This document shows, one piece after another, positions 1-9,418 of a stretch of 64,000 nucleotides of DNA (within the stretch, counting starts at the first letter, position 1; every line of letters starts with the position of its first letter). Both the position numbers and the translations under genes were made by a program. The stretch is from positions 1,054,001 to 1,118,000 of the forward strand of contig JAGKQI010000052.1 in NCBI GenBank assembly GCA_018806915.1, in the 5' to 3' direction. This DNA comes from Phytophthora colocasiae (lineage: Eukaryota; Oomycota; Peronosporomycetes; Peronosporales; Peronosporaceae). The notes under the pieces are model-generated. The model made no database searches. It had not been told where the DNA came from and was given only the letters and a program-made list of their open reading frames with translations.

Positions 1-189
1 CGTACTCGGACGTTGTATAACGACGAGGATGTTCCTGATAAAATACTAACGACAACTGTACGTGGGAAAGGGAAGTCGGCAGCCAACAGCAATTATCCCG
101 GAAATGAGAAGACCAACGGTACGATCAAAACGAAATCAGCTATAACCTGTGCTTCATTATCCAATTTGCTTTGCAAGACAAGAATCACC

Positions 190-1437
190 ATGCCGCATTT
201 GCCTGGCCGTCAAAAAGACAAATTGACACCAACTATCCAAGGGAAATACGACCACTTACGTGTCCAAACATCACTGAAGGCGAAGCCAACTCTCTTGATC
301 CTCTGGAAAGATGCTCATACCCGTGGAGTGAAAGGTGTTGTCGAGTTACACGTGTCGGACTTGCTGCTAACGGTAAAAAGTGCTCGAGTTAAAGATTTGT
401 TCCCTGTTCTGAACAAAACAATCAACGGCAACTACCACGCCGACAATTATTGTCGTGAAGTCGAGAGCTTTCTGCTATACGGGACGAGTGTGAGTCGAGA
501 TCGTCGCCTTGATCCGCTCATTCCCGAACTCAGTCTTGTGCCACGGTTCGTTGCGGTCATGCGCGTTTACCCGAAGAGAATTCCAAGGACAAGCTTATCT
601 GTTTCGATCAAGACGCTGACGAACTTGAATCTTGTACTACACTGCGAGTCGTCCGATACGGTGGGGAAGCTGAAAACCAAAATTGAGAACAAGCTCAAAA
701 TTTCGAAAGAATGGCAGCGGTTGATTTACGCTGGCAAACAGCTTGAAGATCATCTTGCGCTTTCTACCTACGGAATTACGGATATGAGCCAGATTCATTT
801 GGTCCGGAAGATGAACGGAGGAGGGACGTCTCGCGTTTTTGCTGATGTTTCGGATACTTCACTACTGAAAGAATATCAATTGGGGCATGGTGTTAATTGG
901 CGTCATGTGATCAAAGGACTGAATGTCGAAGGCAGGTGTGAAAATCCCCAATGTACTGCGTTCAGCCGGATGGTAATTTGTCCCAAGGGCTTTCAGGTGT
1001 TCAATCTCATTCGAGATGAAGATATTAAGTGCCCGTTGTGTCATTCAAAGGTGACGCCTCGAACTTGCGGATTTTGCAAATGTGCCTGGAAATTTGACGG
1101 TGTACAAGCGGAAGATGGTTATTCGATCATTTCCGAGTGGAAGGATGCACGCGGACACAAGTATCATCGCTTTGACGCTGACAAACATCGCGGATCCGTG
1201 AAATGGGAAAGTCTTTTGATTGTGGTCAAACCGTTAGGCGATTTGGTTGGGGGTACAGGTCCGTGTGGTATCTGTTGGAATGAGCTCGGCTCGAGAGACA
1301 GTTTTGTCACCACAACTTGTGGTCACAACTTCCACTGCACCTGTTTTGATGAGTGGTCTGGACGGTGCGTCCAATACGGAAACCTTGCGAGCTGCCCGAT
1401 ATGCCGAGGAGAACTGAAGGCGAAGAAACCGTGCTGA
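190..1437 (+). CDS. Ubiquitin-like domain plus RING-H2 protein (copy A, intact)
   Basis: Probable E3-type ubiquitin ligase of 415 aa, presumably cytosolic or nuclear (no signal peptide or membrane segment seen). In order: a conserved N-terminal module (about aa 36-130, with WKDAHTRGVKGVVELHVSD), a ubiquitin-like domain (about 135-208, LIYAGKQLEDH and ending KMNGGGTS), a Cys-rich module (about 242-350, with CENPQC, CPLC and CGFCKC), and a C-terminal RING-H2 (about 359-405: CGIC, CGHNFHC, CPIC). The ATG at 190 in ACCATGC context was chosen because the paralogs begin at the same point with a MPxLxxRQKxK pattern; the frame is open upstream but has no better ATG. It is the first member of a cluster of related copies between 0.2 and 17.7 kb. 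The RING and UBL are clear. Ligase activity is inferred from the family, and substrates are unknown. Confidence 0.85.
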   Translation: MPHLPGRQKDKLTPTIQGKYDHLRVQTSLKAKPTLLILWKDAHTRGVKGVVELHVSDLLLTVKSARVKDLFPVLNKTINGNYHADNYCREVESFLLYGTSVSRDRRLDPLIPELSLVPRFVAVMRVYPKRIPRTSLSVSIKTLTNLNLVLHCESSDTVGKLKTKIENKLKISKEWQRLIYAGKQLEDHLALSTYGITDMSQIHLVRKMNGGGTSRVFADVSDTSLLKEYQLGHGVNWRHVIKGLNVEGRCENPQCTAFSRMVICPKGFQVFNLIRDEDIKCPLCHSKVTPRTCGFCKCAWKFDGVQAEDGYSIISEWKDARGHKYHRFDADKHRGSVKWESLLIVVKPLGDLVGGTGPCGICWNELGSRDSFVTTTCGHNFHCTCFDEWSGRCVQYGNLASCPICRGELKAKKPC

Positions 1438-1799
1438 ATGTGGACTGTGATGATGGCACTGATGGAGAAAAGCTGTGGCATTATGTGGAGACGTCACCAC
1501 GAACCTTGAATTGCGTTTGGATGCGTTTTGATTTTTTTTAGTTTTATTTTCCCGGTTTATCAAAGTCAAAACCGTAAGTATGATTGTGAATTTCGTTTGG
1601 TGTTAAATGATCCAGCAATGCTGGCTATGAATATGCGGGAAAAGGCCGTAGTAGATTTTTTCTTGAAAGTCTCAGATAGTCTAGAATGCTTGCTGATGAA
1701 AAAGTTCTTCCCCAATGCTACGCTCGCCAGACCGTCAGGGCAATATGCCAACACTATCCACGCTGCCGGAAAGTATTCACAAAGATCTACTTCAGTACA
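1438..1799. other. Spacer, no gene recognised
   Basis: This stretch between copy A and the fossil copy has short A/T-rich runs and no open frame with recognisable domains. It probably contains the 3' UTR of copy A. Confidence 0.4.
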
Positions 1800-2150
1800 A
1801 GCAGTGAAGTCGAAGTCAATGCTCTCAATCCTTCCCATACCCTTGGCATTAAGGGTGTCGTCAAGTTATATGAGTTTGATGAGCCTTTTAAAAAAGTTGA
1901 GTTGGAGAGTTGTGACCACTTCTCAATCTGAAGATGAACGTCAACTATCAGGACGATGACAAAATCCGTGACGTTGAAACTTTACAGCTCTACATTCGCA
2001 TGACCCGGAAGATGAACAGAGGTGGATCTTCCTGTACACCGAAGGAACTTGTGAAAATCCACAACAAACGGCATCACCGAGGTCCGCGTGTTTTCACCGA
2101 TAAAAACGTTGGACTCGCTTCGCTTTTCGCATCCCACGAAAAAAGCAGTT
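1800..2150 (+). pseudogene. Decayed UBL-RING family relic
   Basis: Two short stretches in different frames resemble the family. About 1835-1900 reads HTLGIKGVVKLYEFD, recalling HTRGVKGVVELHVSD of the intact gene. About 1970-2125 reads RMTRKMNRGGSS and then RVFTDKNVGLASL, recalling VRKMNGGGTSRVFADVSDTSLL. The order is conserved but most of the gene is missing and frames change. I read it as an old family copy between A and B. The resemblance is short, so this is tentative. Confidence 0.45.
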
Positions 2151-2289
2151 ACAACACTCAGAATTACAGGTGAAATCTTCAAGTGAATATCCTGGAAAAG
2201 TGAAGACCAACGGTAGGAGCACGCTTTGAAGGTCGGAAAACGATTCATACTACTCATTATCCAATTTGCTTCGCAAGGCAAGAATCACC

Positions 2290-3512
2290 ATGCTGCATTT
2301 GCCAGGCCGTCAAAAAGACAAATTGACACCAACTATCCAAGGGAAATACGACCACTTACGTGTCCAAACATCACTGAAGGCGAAGCCAACTCTCTTGATC
2401 CTCTGGAAAGATGCTCATACCCGTGGAGTGAAAGGTGTTGTCGAGTTACACGTGTCGGACTTGCTGCTAACGGTAAAAAGTGCTCGAGTTAAAGATTTGT
2501 TCCCTGTTCTGAACAAAACAATCAACGGCAACTACCACGCCGACAATTATTGTCGTGAAGTCGAGAGCTTTCTGCTATACGGGACGAGTGTGAGTCGAGA
2601 TCGTCGCCTTGATCCGCTCATTCCCGAACTCAGTCTTGTGCCACGGTTCGTTGCGGTCATGCGCGTTTACCCGAAGAGAATTCCAAGGACAAGCTTATCT
2701 GTTTCGATCAAGACGCTGACGAACTTGAATCTTGTACTACACTGCGAGTCGTCCGATACGGTGGGGAAGCTGAAAACCAAAATTGAGAACAAGCTCAAAA
2801 TTTCGAAAGAATGGCAGCGGTTGATTTACGCTGGCAAACAGCTTGAAGATCATCTTGCGCTTTCTACCTACGGAATTACGGATATGAGCCAGATTCATTT
2901 GGTCCGGAAGATGAACGGAGGAGGGACGTCTCGCGTTTTTGCTGATGTTTCAGACAATTCCCTGCTAAAGGTGTGCAATTTCTCTAAAAAATTTCCTGAA
3001 TGGCGTATGGCGGTGAAAGGACTCAAGAAGGAACGTGTGAAAACTCTCAGTGTGCTGCGTTTCGGAAGATGGTTATTTGCCCCAGAGGATTTCGGGAGTT
3101 TAATCTCGTGCGGGATGGAGACACCAAATGTCCTATGTGCCAGACAAAGGTGATTCCTCGTACCTGTGCATTCGGTGTACAAGCGGAAGATGGTTATTCG
3201 ATCATTTCCGAGTGGAAGGATGCACGCGGACACAAGTATCATCGCTTTGACGCTGACAAACATCGCGGATCCGTGAAATGGGAAAGTCTTTTGATTGTGG
3301 TCAAACCGTTAGGCGATTTGGTTGGGGGTACAGGTCCGTGTGGTATCTGTTGGAATGAGCTCGGCTCGAGAGACAATTTTGTCACCACAACTTGTGGTCA
3401 CAACTTCCACTGCACCTGTTTTGATGAGTGGTCTGGACGGTGCGTCCAATACGGACGCCTTGTGAGCTGTCCAATATGCCGTGGAGAACTCAAGGCATCC
3501 CCCTCTGCTTAA
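2290..3512 (+). pseudogene. UBL-RING family copy B, frameshifted
   Basis: Same domain order as copy A: N-terminal module, ubiquitin-like domain, Cys-rich module, RING-H2. The ATG at 2290 corresponds to 190 in copy A. The frame runs to a stop at 3153, but from about 3030 the homologous reading continues one frame over (CENSQCAAF... to the RING, ending at 3512), which implies a one-base deletion near 3030. A further in-frame loss of about 24 bases removes the residues matching CKCAWKFD of copy A. Bases 2305-2951 appear identical to 205-851, and 3173-3454 match 1098-1379 with one difference seen, while the segment between is clearly divergent. It is probably a pseudogene unless the frameshift is a sequence error. 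Confidence 0.75.
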
Positions 3513-3711
3513 TGCGTGGACTGCGGCGTTACATGGAGATGCCACCACGAACCTTGGTTTGCAGTGCATGTAGGAGTTTCTTTTTAATTTCCAGTTTACT
3601 TTTTTCCCTGTTTGGAGTTAGCCAAATTGTACAGATTCTTGCATATACCATGTACAATATATATACCGGTATGTGTACATTGTATCACATATTCTCAAAA
3701 TTTCCTTCAAA

Positions 3712-4172
3712 GGCCATTTTTTTTATCGGACCGACAAAAAAAAAACCTTCAGAGAAAATACTCATGCCTAAAAACATCACCAAAGGTGAAATCGACACTC
3801 TCAATTTTGTGGAAAGATGCTCATACCGGTGGAGTCAAGGGTGTCATCGGGCTGCACGTGTCCAATTTGCTACTAAAAAGCGCATTTCGGTGAAAGATTT
3901 GTTTCCAGTTTTCAACAAAAAGATCAACGACAAGTACCAGGGAGATCGTCATCTTCGTAGTATTGAGCGGTTTCTACTCTATGGGACTCGTGTGAGTCCG
4001 GAACGTCGCCTTGATTCACTTATACCCGAATTGGGTCTTGCTCCACCGTTCGTTGCAGTCATGCGTGCTTACCCGAAGACAAATCCAAGAACTCGTATAT
4101 CAGATTCGATTAAGACGCTCACGAACACGAATCTAGTGCTTCGCTGTAAGTCCTCCGATACGGTGGGACACT
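3712..4172 (+). pseudogene. UBL-RING family copy C, truncated
   Basis: The 5' portion of a family member. The frame with WKDAHTGGVKGVIGLHVSNLL breaks at about 3885, where two extra bases (cg) are present relative to the near-identical fragment at 15345-15590. Reading then resumes as VKDLFPVFNKKINDKYQ and YGTRVSPERRLDSLIPEL. Homology stops inside the ubiquitin-like domain at SSDTVG, about 4170, so the Cys-rich module and RING are absent. The expected start codon is also lost in a T-rich run. It cannot encode a functional family protein. Confidence 0.7.
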
Positions 4173-4289
4173 GGCCTTGTCGTTTTATGTTCAAATCCTA
4201 TCAGGATGTTGTATAACGTTTTCTCTGCATACATGTAGCTACAGCGATTGTCATGATAATATCATATTATGTAATACTGGTACACAGAC

Positions 4290-4476
4290 ACCGCTGAGAA
4301 ACTGGCGGACGCAATCATCAAATACATCGTCAAAAGCGATAGGAATGGTCAGCGCACCTTATCATTTTAAAGAGGGGTGCTGTACATACGCATTCACCTC
4401 TGAAAATCGGTTTTTTGTACGGAAATTATACCCTCTCGCAGTTGAAAAGTTGACGCCAATTTCTCAGCGGTATGTA
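4290..4476 (+). repeat. Dispersed repeat, partner at 42905-43075
   Basis: About 180 bases, from the AAAGCGATAG-GAATGGTC region through TTATCATTTTAAAGAG and CTCGCAGTTGAAAAGTTGACG to TTTCTCAGCGGTAT, reappear with substitutions and small indels at 42905-43075 in the same orientation. No coding capacity is evident. It may be a fragment of an unrecognised element. It begins soon after copy C of the UBL-RING family ends, and may mark that breakpoint. Confidence 0.6.
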
Positions 4477-4618
4477 ACAACAGTGATCTATGATCACTCT
4501 TTTCTGAAAGACAGTTTAGTCGATCCTAAACGTGATCATAAAGATACGGAGCATCGGGGCTGCAAACAAACCCGATATCGTTTCCTCCTTCCTTGTCCAG
4601 GACTAGCAGAAACCTTCA

Positions 4619-4633
4619 GCTCATTCTCTATTT
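4619..4633 (+). promoter_or_regulatory. Oomycete initiator-like element of the jacalin gene
   Basis: GCTCATTCTCTATTT closely fits the oomycete initiator consensus GCTCATTYYNCAWTTT and lies 28 bases before the ATG at 4661. The paralog at 19953 has the related GCTCATTAACTGATTTT in the same position. Confidence 0.6.
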
Positions 4634-4660
4634 CTCCACCTCCAAGCAACAACTCCAACA

Positions 4661-5194
4661 ATGCGTTTCTTCTCTCAAGTTCTGGCTGCAGTGGCTGTCG
4701 TGGCTTCAGGTGTTGCTGCTGAATTGGAAAAAGGCGTCCTACTAGGCGAGAGTTTCGGTGGACCTCACGGTGACAAGTTCTCGGACATCGACCTTGTTTC
4801 GGCTGGACAATCGGTCAAGGCTATCACTATCCGCTCTTCTGATCGTGTGGACGCTGTCGCCCTCGATGTGGTTTCGCCGGAAGGAAACCCGAGTACGCTC
4901 TATCACGGTGGCGATGGAGGCGATAAGGACACTCGTACACTAGCAGCTGGAGAGTACATCACGGGTATCGAGGTCCACTGGGGCAAATACTACCGCAAGA
5001 CGCGCGTCATGTACCTCGAGCTCACCACGAACGCCGGTAACGTTATCTCTGGGGGAACTCGTCAGGAAAACACGGATAAGATGGATACGGACACCGCTCC
5101 TGAAGGTTACCAGCTGGGTGGCTTCATGGGATTCGCCGGTCACGAATTGGACTCGGTTGGTGCCATCTGGACGAGCATTGAGCCGGTAGTGTAA
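4661..5194 (+). CDS. Secreted jacalin-like lectin domain protein
   Basis: A 177-aa protein with an N-terminal signal peptide (MRFFSQVLAAVAVVASGVAA). The rest is one jacalin-type beta-prism domain: FGGPHGDKFSD near the mature N terminus, then VDAVALDVVSPEGNPST, an HGGDGGD loop, GEYITGIEVHWGKYY, and a C-terminal GxxGxELDSVGAIW strand. Jacalin-fold proteins usually bind carbohydrate, and secretion suggests action at the cell surface or plant interface; the ligand is inferred, not shown. An initiator-like motif precedes the ATG and the frame is intact. A close paralog at 19953 is frameshifted near its end. It lies between decayed UBL-RING copies C and D. Confidence 0.85.
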   Translation: MRFFSQVLAAVAVVASGVAAELEKGVLLGESFGGPHGDKFSDIDLVSAGQSVKAITIRSSDRVDAVALDVVSPEGNPSTLYHGGDGGDKDTRTLAAGEYITGIEVHWGKYYRKTRVMYLELTTNAGNVISGGTRQENTDKMDTDTAPEGYQLGGFMGFAGHELDSVGAIWTSIEPVV

Positions 5195-5310
5195 AAGCCT
5201 TTCCCATTAGGTAGCTTACCGCTTAACTCTTTTAACAACCTTTCAACTTCAAGTTACGGTAACCCCGTCGCACGTTCTTGAGCGTTTTCGTTCGCAGAAT
5301 CGAAAATACC

Positions 5311-6128
5311 ATGTCGCGTTGGCCAGGTCGATATAAAGACAAGCTAAGCGCTCCAAGAGGAAATACCCACCGGTAAAAATGAAGGCGAAGTTTACGCTTT
5401 CAATAATGTGGAAAGATGCTCATATCGGTGGAGTTAAGGGTGTCGTCGAGTTAAACGTGTCGAGGTTGCTACATGTACTACGAAGAGCTCAGGTTAAAGA
5501 TCTGTTCCCTGTTCTCAACAAAATGATCAACGATAAGTACCAGACCAGTGGGGGTTATCGAGAAATCGAGAGATTTCTACTCTATGGGATTCGTGAAAGC
5601 AGTGATCGTCGGCTTGATGAACTCATATCTGAATTGGCTGTCGTTTCACGGTTCATTGCCGAGATGCACGTCTACTCCAAGGAATGTCGAGAAGAAGTAT
5701 CTCTGTTAAGAGGAGAGAAAGACACCCAATGTCCGACGTGCCAGTCAAAGGTGACTCCACTATCGTGTGGATTTTACAATTGTGCTTGGAAATTTGACGG
5801 CATCCAAGTGGAGAATGGTTTTTCGATCATCTCTCAGTGGATGGATGCACGCGGACACAAGTACCATCGCTTTAGTCCTGTTGATTATCGGGATTCCGTG
5901 AAATGGGAAAGTCTTTTGATTGTGGTGAAAAGGTTAGACGAATCTGTGGCTCCGTGTGCGATCTGTTGGGCTGGACTAGGGTCGCCCGACGGTGGTTTCG
6001 GAGCTTCCAGTTGTGGGCACAGCTTCCATCGCTCTTGTATTGACAAATGGGCTGAAACTTGTGCCCAATCTGGAAACCTCGTGAGCTGTTCAATATGCCG
6101 TGAAGAACTGGGAACTGAACTGGCTTAG
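5311..6128 (+). pseudogene. UBL-RING family copy D, ubiquitin-like domain missing
   Basis: The family start is at 5311 (MSRWPGRYKDKL), but that frame stops at 5374. From 5379 a different frame is open for 249 aa: N-terminal module (SIMWKDAHIGGVKGVVELNVS), then directly CPTCQSKVTPLSCGFYNCAWKFDG and a complete RING-H2 (CAIC, CGHSFHRSC, CSICREEL). The ubiquitin-like domain and part of the Cys-rich module are deleted where EMHVYSKECREE joins the two halves. A shorter protein from the ATG at 5379 is possible, keeping the RING but lacking the UBL. I treat it as a rearranged, probably degenerate copy. Confidence 0.65.
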
Positions 6129-6363
6129 TCGTGGTGATCATGGAGGTAACGAAAGGTAAAGCACAACTCTATTTTTCTTATAGCTAGCATACACTTCCAA
6201 CCAGTTACGAGGACATTTCTATGAAGTATCGTCAATCCCTCATCCGCCCGGAAACCCTTTCGCATTCTCAAATTTCCTTGAAACGCCAGAATCGTCATGC
6301 CGCGCTTATCGGACCGACAAAAAAACAAGCTAAACTCTTCAATGAGAAAATACTCATGCCTCG
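6126..6363 (+). repeat. Family-associated flanking repeat with N-terminal UBL-RING remnant
   Basis: Bases 6126-6240 (TGATCATGGAGGTAACGAAA onward) match 15190-15312 with small indels. Bases 6298-6363 encode the first residues of another UBL-RING copy (MPRLSDRQKNKL), after which homology ends abruptly against the GCFC-like sequence. The same unit precedes the fragment at 15345, so the GCFC-like segment appears to sit inside or between copies of this repeat. Confidence 0.6.
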
Positions 6364-6369
6364 GCAGAG

Positions 6370-6629
6370 ATGTTGGCGTCGTTAAGGAGTGAACAGAGCG
6401 TGCTGCTGTCTAGTAAAAAGGAGGAGATACTGGAAGAGGTGGAGATTGAAGTGGATGCAGGAAATGACGAAGGTGTGGAAAAACTAGTTGCTGAAGAAGA
6501 AGAAGAGTTTATTTCTCTTGAAGGAGGTAGCAAGCCCAGACGCGGGAAGAATCGCGTCAATTATGGAACGTACTCTGTTGGCCCAGAGATCTCCAAAACG
6601 ACAGAGGTTGTGGAAGAAATATCACCAGA
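6370..6629 (+). pseudogene. GCFC/PAXBP1-like gene, 5' piece cut by retrotransposon
   Basis: The upstream piece of a gene interrupted at 6629/13340. It encodes an acidic stretch (EEILEEVEIEVDAGNDEG, then EEEEEF) and a KPRRGKNRVNYGTY segment. The 5-bp target duplication CCAGA (6625-6629 and 13340-13344) places the gypsy element inside a coding region; counting the duplication once, the frame on either side is the same. As it stands translation runs into the LTR and stops at 6640. The sequence immediately upstream is UBL-RING remnant rather than a promoter, so the true 5' end of the GCFC-like gene also seems to be missing. Confidence 0.6.
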
Positions 6630-7139
6630 TGTAACACAGTAAGCGCGCGGGGGCGAGGAAGCGGAGGCCGGACTTGGACGGCGGAGCGAAGACCCAGGGA
6701 GGCGTGACCAGTTGGTGGGCCACTGAGAGGTTGTTGGTAAATTGAAAAGTGAATTGAAATGAGGAAGGCTCTTACGGTCCTAAGCTAACTGGTGGCTCAC
6801 AGAGCTCTCTCAAAAATCCAGTAGAGTGTATCCTAGAGCCTATCTTTTCCTATCTTCTGATTTGGCTATCTACCAATGATTTTCCTATAAACTTCCACGT
6901 AGCAATGTTGACTTGACTCCTGGGCGTCCCATAATCAAGCTTCGAGAACCTTCTCGAATTTCAGCCAATGAGACTCTCTCAATGTCTCAGCTGAATGGCG
7001 TAAACCACAATGGCATAATACCAGAATCTAGTTTTAGCCAATCACAAAGTGGGTACATGTAGAGATATGTAGATTGCACTACAGTGCATCAACTTGCACT
7101 TCAATGCCGACGGAGTGCTATCGACAGCATTCCGTCACA
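6630..7139 (-). repeat. 3' LTR of the 6.7-kb gypsy element
   Basis: A 510-bp direct repeat of 12830-13339 with no difference seen by eye. Terminal bases are TG/CA. It follows the host target site CCAGA at 6625-6629. A stop codon arises just inside the LTR in the host reading frame. Confidence 0.92.
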
Positions 7140-7274
7140 TGACCTCCCTTCGAGAAAGAGCCTCCCCCTAGAAAGGATTCTCTCTCTTCTTGGACTTCCA
7201 ATAGAGGTCGATGAGACCAGGGATCTGTTTCAGATTCTCAACAGGTTCCCATGTGGCCTCCTTCTTGGTCTCGC

Positions 7275-9227
7275 CTAACCACCAAACCTTGTACTGCGGC
7301 TTCCCTTGTACTTACGGTGGTTAATCACGGCTTCGACCAGTTGCCCTTCAGTTCCATCGGCTAACACAACCTTGTTCACCTTTTGCCTGCGCTTCGGGTC
7401 TTTGCGGTACGGCTTCAACAGTGATGTATGGAAAACTGGATGCAACTTCAGGTTCTTCGATAATCCCAACTCATACGAGTCTCGAGATACCTTCTTCTGG
7501 ACCGGGAATGGTCCAATGAACCTCGGAGCTAACTTCTTCGACTGTGCGTACCCCTTATGACGGATATCCAAATTCTTCCCATCTAGTAGCACCATGTCGC
7601 CAATTTTGAAGTCTTGGACAAGTCTGTTCCTGTCGTAATAATGCTTCATGCGCTCCTGTGCTTCACTCATACGGTCTTGCGCGACCTTGAGGAAGGCTTC
7701 CTGTCGGAGTAGAAACTCTTTTGCTGCTTTCTCCAACTTCTTAAACTCCGGATCTGCCGCGATATCGTCGGGCATATATGGAATATATCCTAGATCCGCT
7801 TCAAATGGTGACATGCCAATCGTAGCATGCAATCGCCGATTATAGGCGAACTCTGCTAAATGAAGAAACTCATCCCAATCATTCTGGGCTGGGTTGATAA
7901 CACCTCGGAGATAATCTCCGATAAAACGGTTTGTACGTTCCGTTTGTCCATCCGTCTGCGGCCTAAATGCCGATGACAGGTTGTGCTGCGTTCCCATAGC
8001 AGTGATAACAGCCTGCCAAAACTTAGACGTAAATTTGGAGTCACGATCAGACACAATCGTCTTCGGAAGGCCATGATCTCTTACATAACTCTTCATGAAA
8101 ACATTCGCAATATCCTCTGCGCTGTCTGTCGTCTGCGTAGCAATAAACTTTGCACGCTTGGTCAATCGATCCACAATGACCATGATGGCATTCAAACCAT
8201 CCTTGCTGGGAGGTAGAGACACAATGAAATCCATTGAAATGTCGACCCATCTACCTCGTGGTATCTCCAGCGGTTGAAGTAATCCGGGAGGCTTCACCTG
8301 CCTCGCTTTGTTGCGCTGACACATTTCACAAGTGTTCACATAGCGCTGGATATACTTCATCATCTTCGGCAAATAGTACTTCTCACGTACTGCGACATAG
8401 GTCTTGTAATACCCTGGGTGGCCTGCCGTAACTGCATCGTGGTTCTCACAAATGACTCGATTCTTCAGATCTTTGTCATCGGGAATGTACAATCTAGGAC
8501 TCTCATCTTCACGCGTCTGATAATACAGCACGCCATGATCTAGCGAGTAATGCGGAACCTTGTCTCCAAGCTGTAGCTTCTTGACAAGTCCTTGCAAGTC
8601 CTTGTTCCACGAGTACATCTTCACTGCGGATTGTGCCACGGTCATATTGTTCTCGACCATGGTAGCCACAATTTCACGGTTTTGAGCCGTATCAAGAAGT
8701 TCCTTCAGGCTCACTCGCGCTGCCTTATGCTCGAACTCAGGATTTCTCGACATCGCATCTGCGACTACATTCGTCTCTCCTGGAATCCACTTGAACAGAG
8801 GCTGAAACTCCGCAAGTTCGTTGAACCACCGCGCAATGCGTCGATTCGTCGTCTTCTGCGTGAGAATCATCTCAATGCTCTTGTGATCTGTTTCCACCAG
8901 AAATGGCTTGTCGAGAAGATACACGCGCCATGTCTTCAACGCATGCATAATAGCGAGTAGTTCCTGTTCGCGAACTGGATAATTCAGTTCTGCTGGCTTC
9001 ATCTTTCTGCCCGTATAGGCTATTGGATGTTCCAACCCTCCCTCCTTTTGAAATAAGACTCCCCCAATTGCGAAATTTGAGGCGTCCATCCGAATTCCGA
9101 AAGGTTTGGAGAAATCAGGAAGACTGAGAACCGGAGGTGATGACAAGCGCTTCTTAAGCTCGTCAAAACAGTGTAATTGGTTCTCATCGAGTTCGATAGC
9201 ATCACGAGAACGTTTTCCTTGATACAT
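7275..9227 (-). CDS. Gypsy pol: RNase H, integrase and start of chromodomain
   Basis: A 650-aa open frame encoding the second half of the polyprotein. The RNase H keeps its catalytic signatures (RMDASNFAIGGVLF and VETDHKSIEMI). The integrase zinc module shows HxxxxAGHPGYYKT and CEMCQRNK. The catalytic core shows DISMDFIVSLP, IVSDRDSKFTSKFW and TDGQTERTNR, then a GPF-containing linker. The frame ends early at 7275, but chromodomain coding (YKVWWLGETKKEATWEPVENL) continues in another frame to about 7170, implying a one-base insertion near 7290. The ORF start at 9227 is not a true start; it joins upstream RT coding through another shift. It copies and integrates the element. Confidence 0.88.
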   Translation of the reverse strand: MYQGKRSRDAIELDENQLHCFDELKKRLSSPPVLSLPDFSKPFGIRMDASNFAIGGVLFQKEGGLEHPIAYTGRKMKPAELNYPVREQELLAIMHALKTWRVYLLDKPFLVETDHKSIEMILTQKTTNRRIARWFNELAEFQPLFKWIPGETNVVADAMSRNPEFEHKAARVSLKELLDTAQNREIVATMVENNMTVAQSAVKMYSWNKDLQGLVKKLQLGDKVPHYSLDHGVLYYQTREDESPRLYIPDDKDLKNRVICENHDAVTAGHPGYYKTYVAVREKYYLPKMMKYIQRYVNTCEMCQRNKARQVKPPGLLQPLEIPRGRWVDISMDFIVSLPPSKDGLNAIMVIVDRLTKRAKFIATQTTDSAEDIANVFMKSYVRDHGLPKTIVSDRDSKFTSKFWQAVITAMGTQHNLSSAFRPQTDGQTERTNRFIGDYLRGVINPAQNDWDEFLHLAEFAYNRRLHATIGMSPFEADLGYIPYMPDDIAADPEFKKLEKAAKEFLLRQEAFLKVAQDRMSEAQERMKHYYDRNRLVQDFKIGDMVLLDGKNLDIRHKGYAQSKKLAPRFIGPFPVQKKVSRDSYELGLSKNLKLHPVFHTSLLKPYRKDPKRRQKVNKVVLADGTEGQLVEAVINHRKYKGSRSTRFGG

Positions 9228-9418
9228 TCATGCAAAGGACCTGCAAACTGCGCGAAATCCTTGCAAAATCTCGAAACGTAAACCGTTGTCCCCAGGAAGC
9301 TCTCCATTTGCTTCTTGGTCTTGGGGACTGGCCACTCGGCGATAATCTTCACCTTATCTGGGTCCATACGAACGCCCTTGCGTCCGACAAAGTCGCCTAA
9401 GCATGGAATCTCATCCAC
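9020..9418 (-). pseudogene. Gypsy pol linker segment, RT thumb/connection
   Basis: A short frame joining the reverse transcriptase ORF (ending 9397) to the RNase H-integrase ORF (starting about 9227). It encodes GRKGVRMDPDKVKIIAEWPVPKT and FLGTTVYVSRFCKDFA, typical of the segment after the RT palm in Ty3/gypsy. Frameshifts near 9410 and 9210 separate it from its neighbours, so the polyprotein is not continuous in this copy. Confidence 0.75.

Noticed and set aside
171..392. A second small gene overlapping the UBL-RING start (repeated at 2226-2492)
   Set aside because: It is an alternative frame of the conserved N-terminal module and is duplicated only because the DNA is duplicated.
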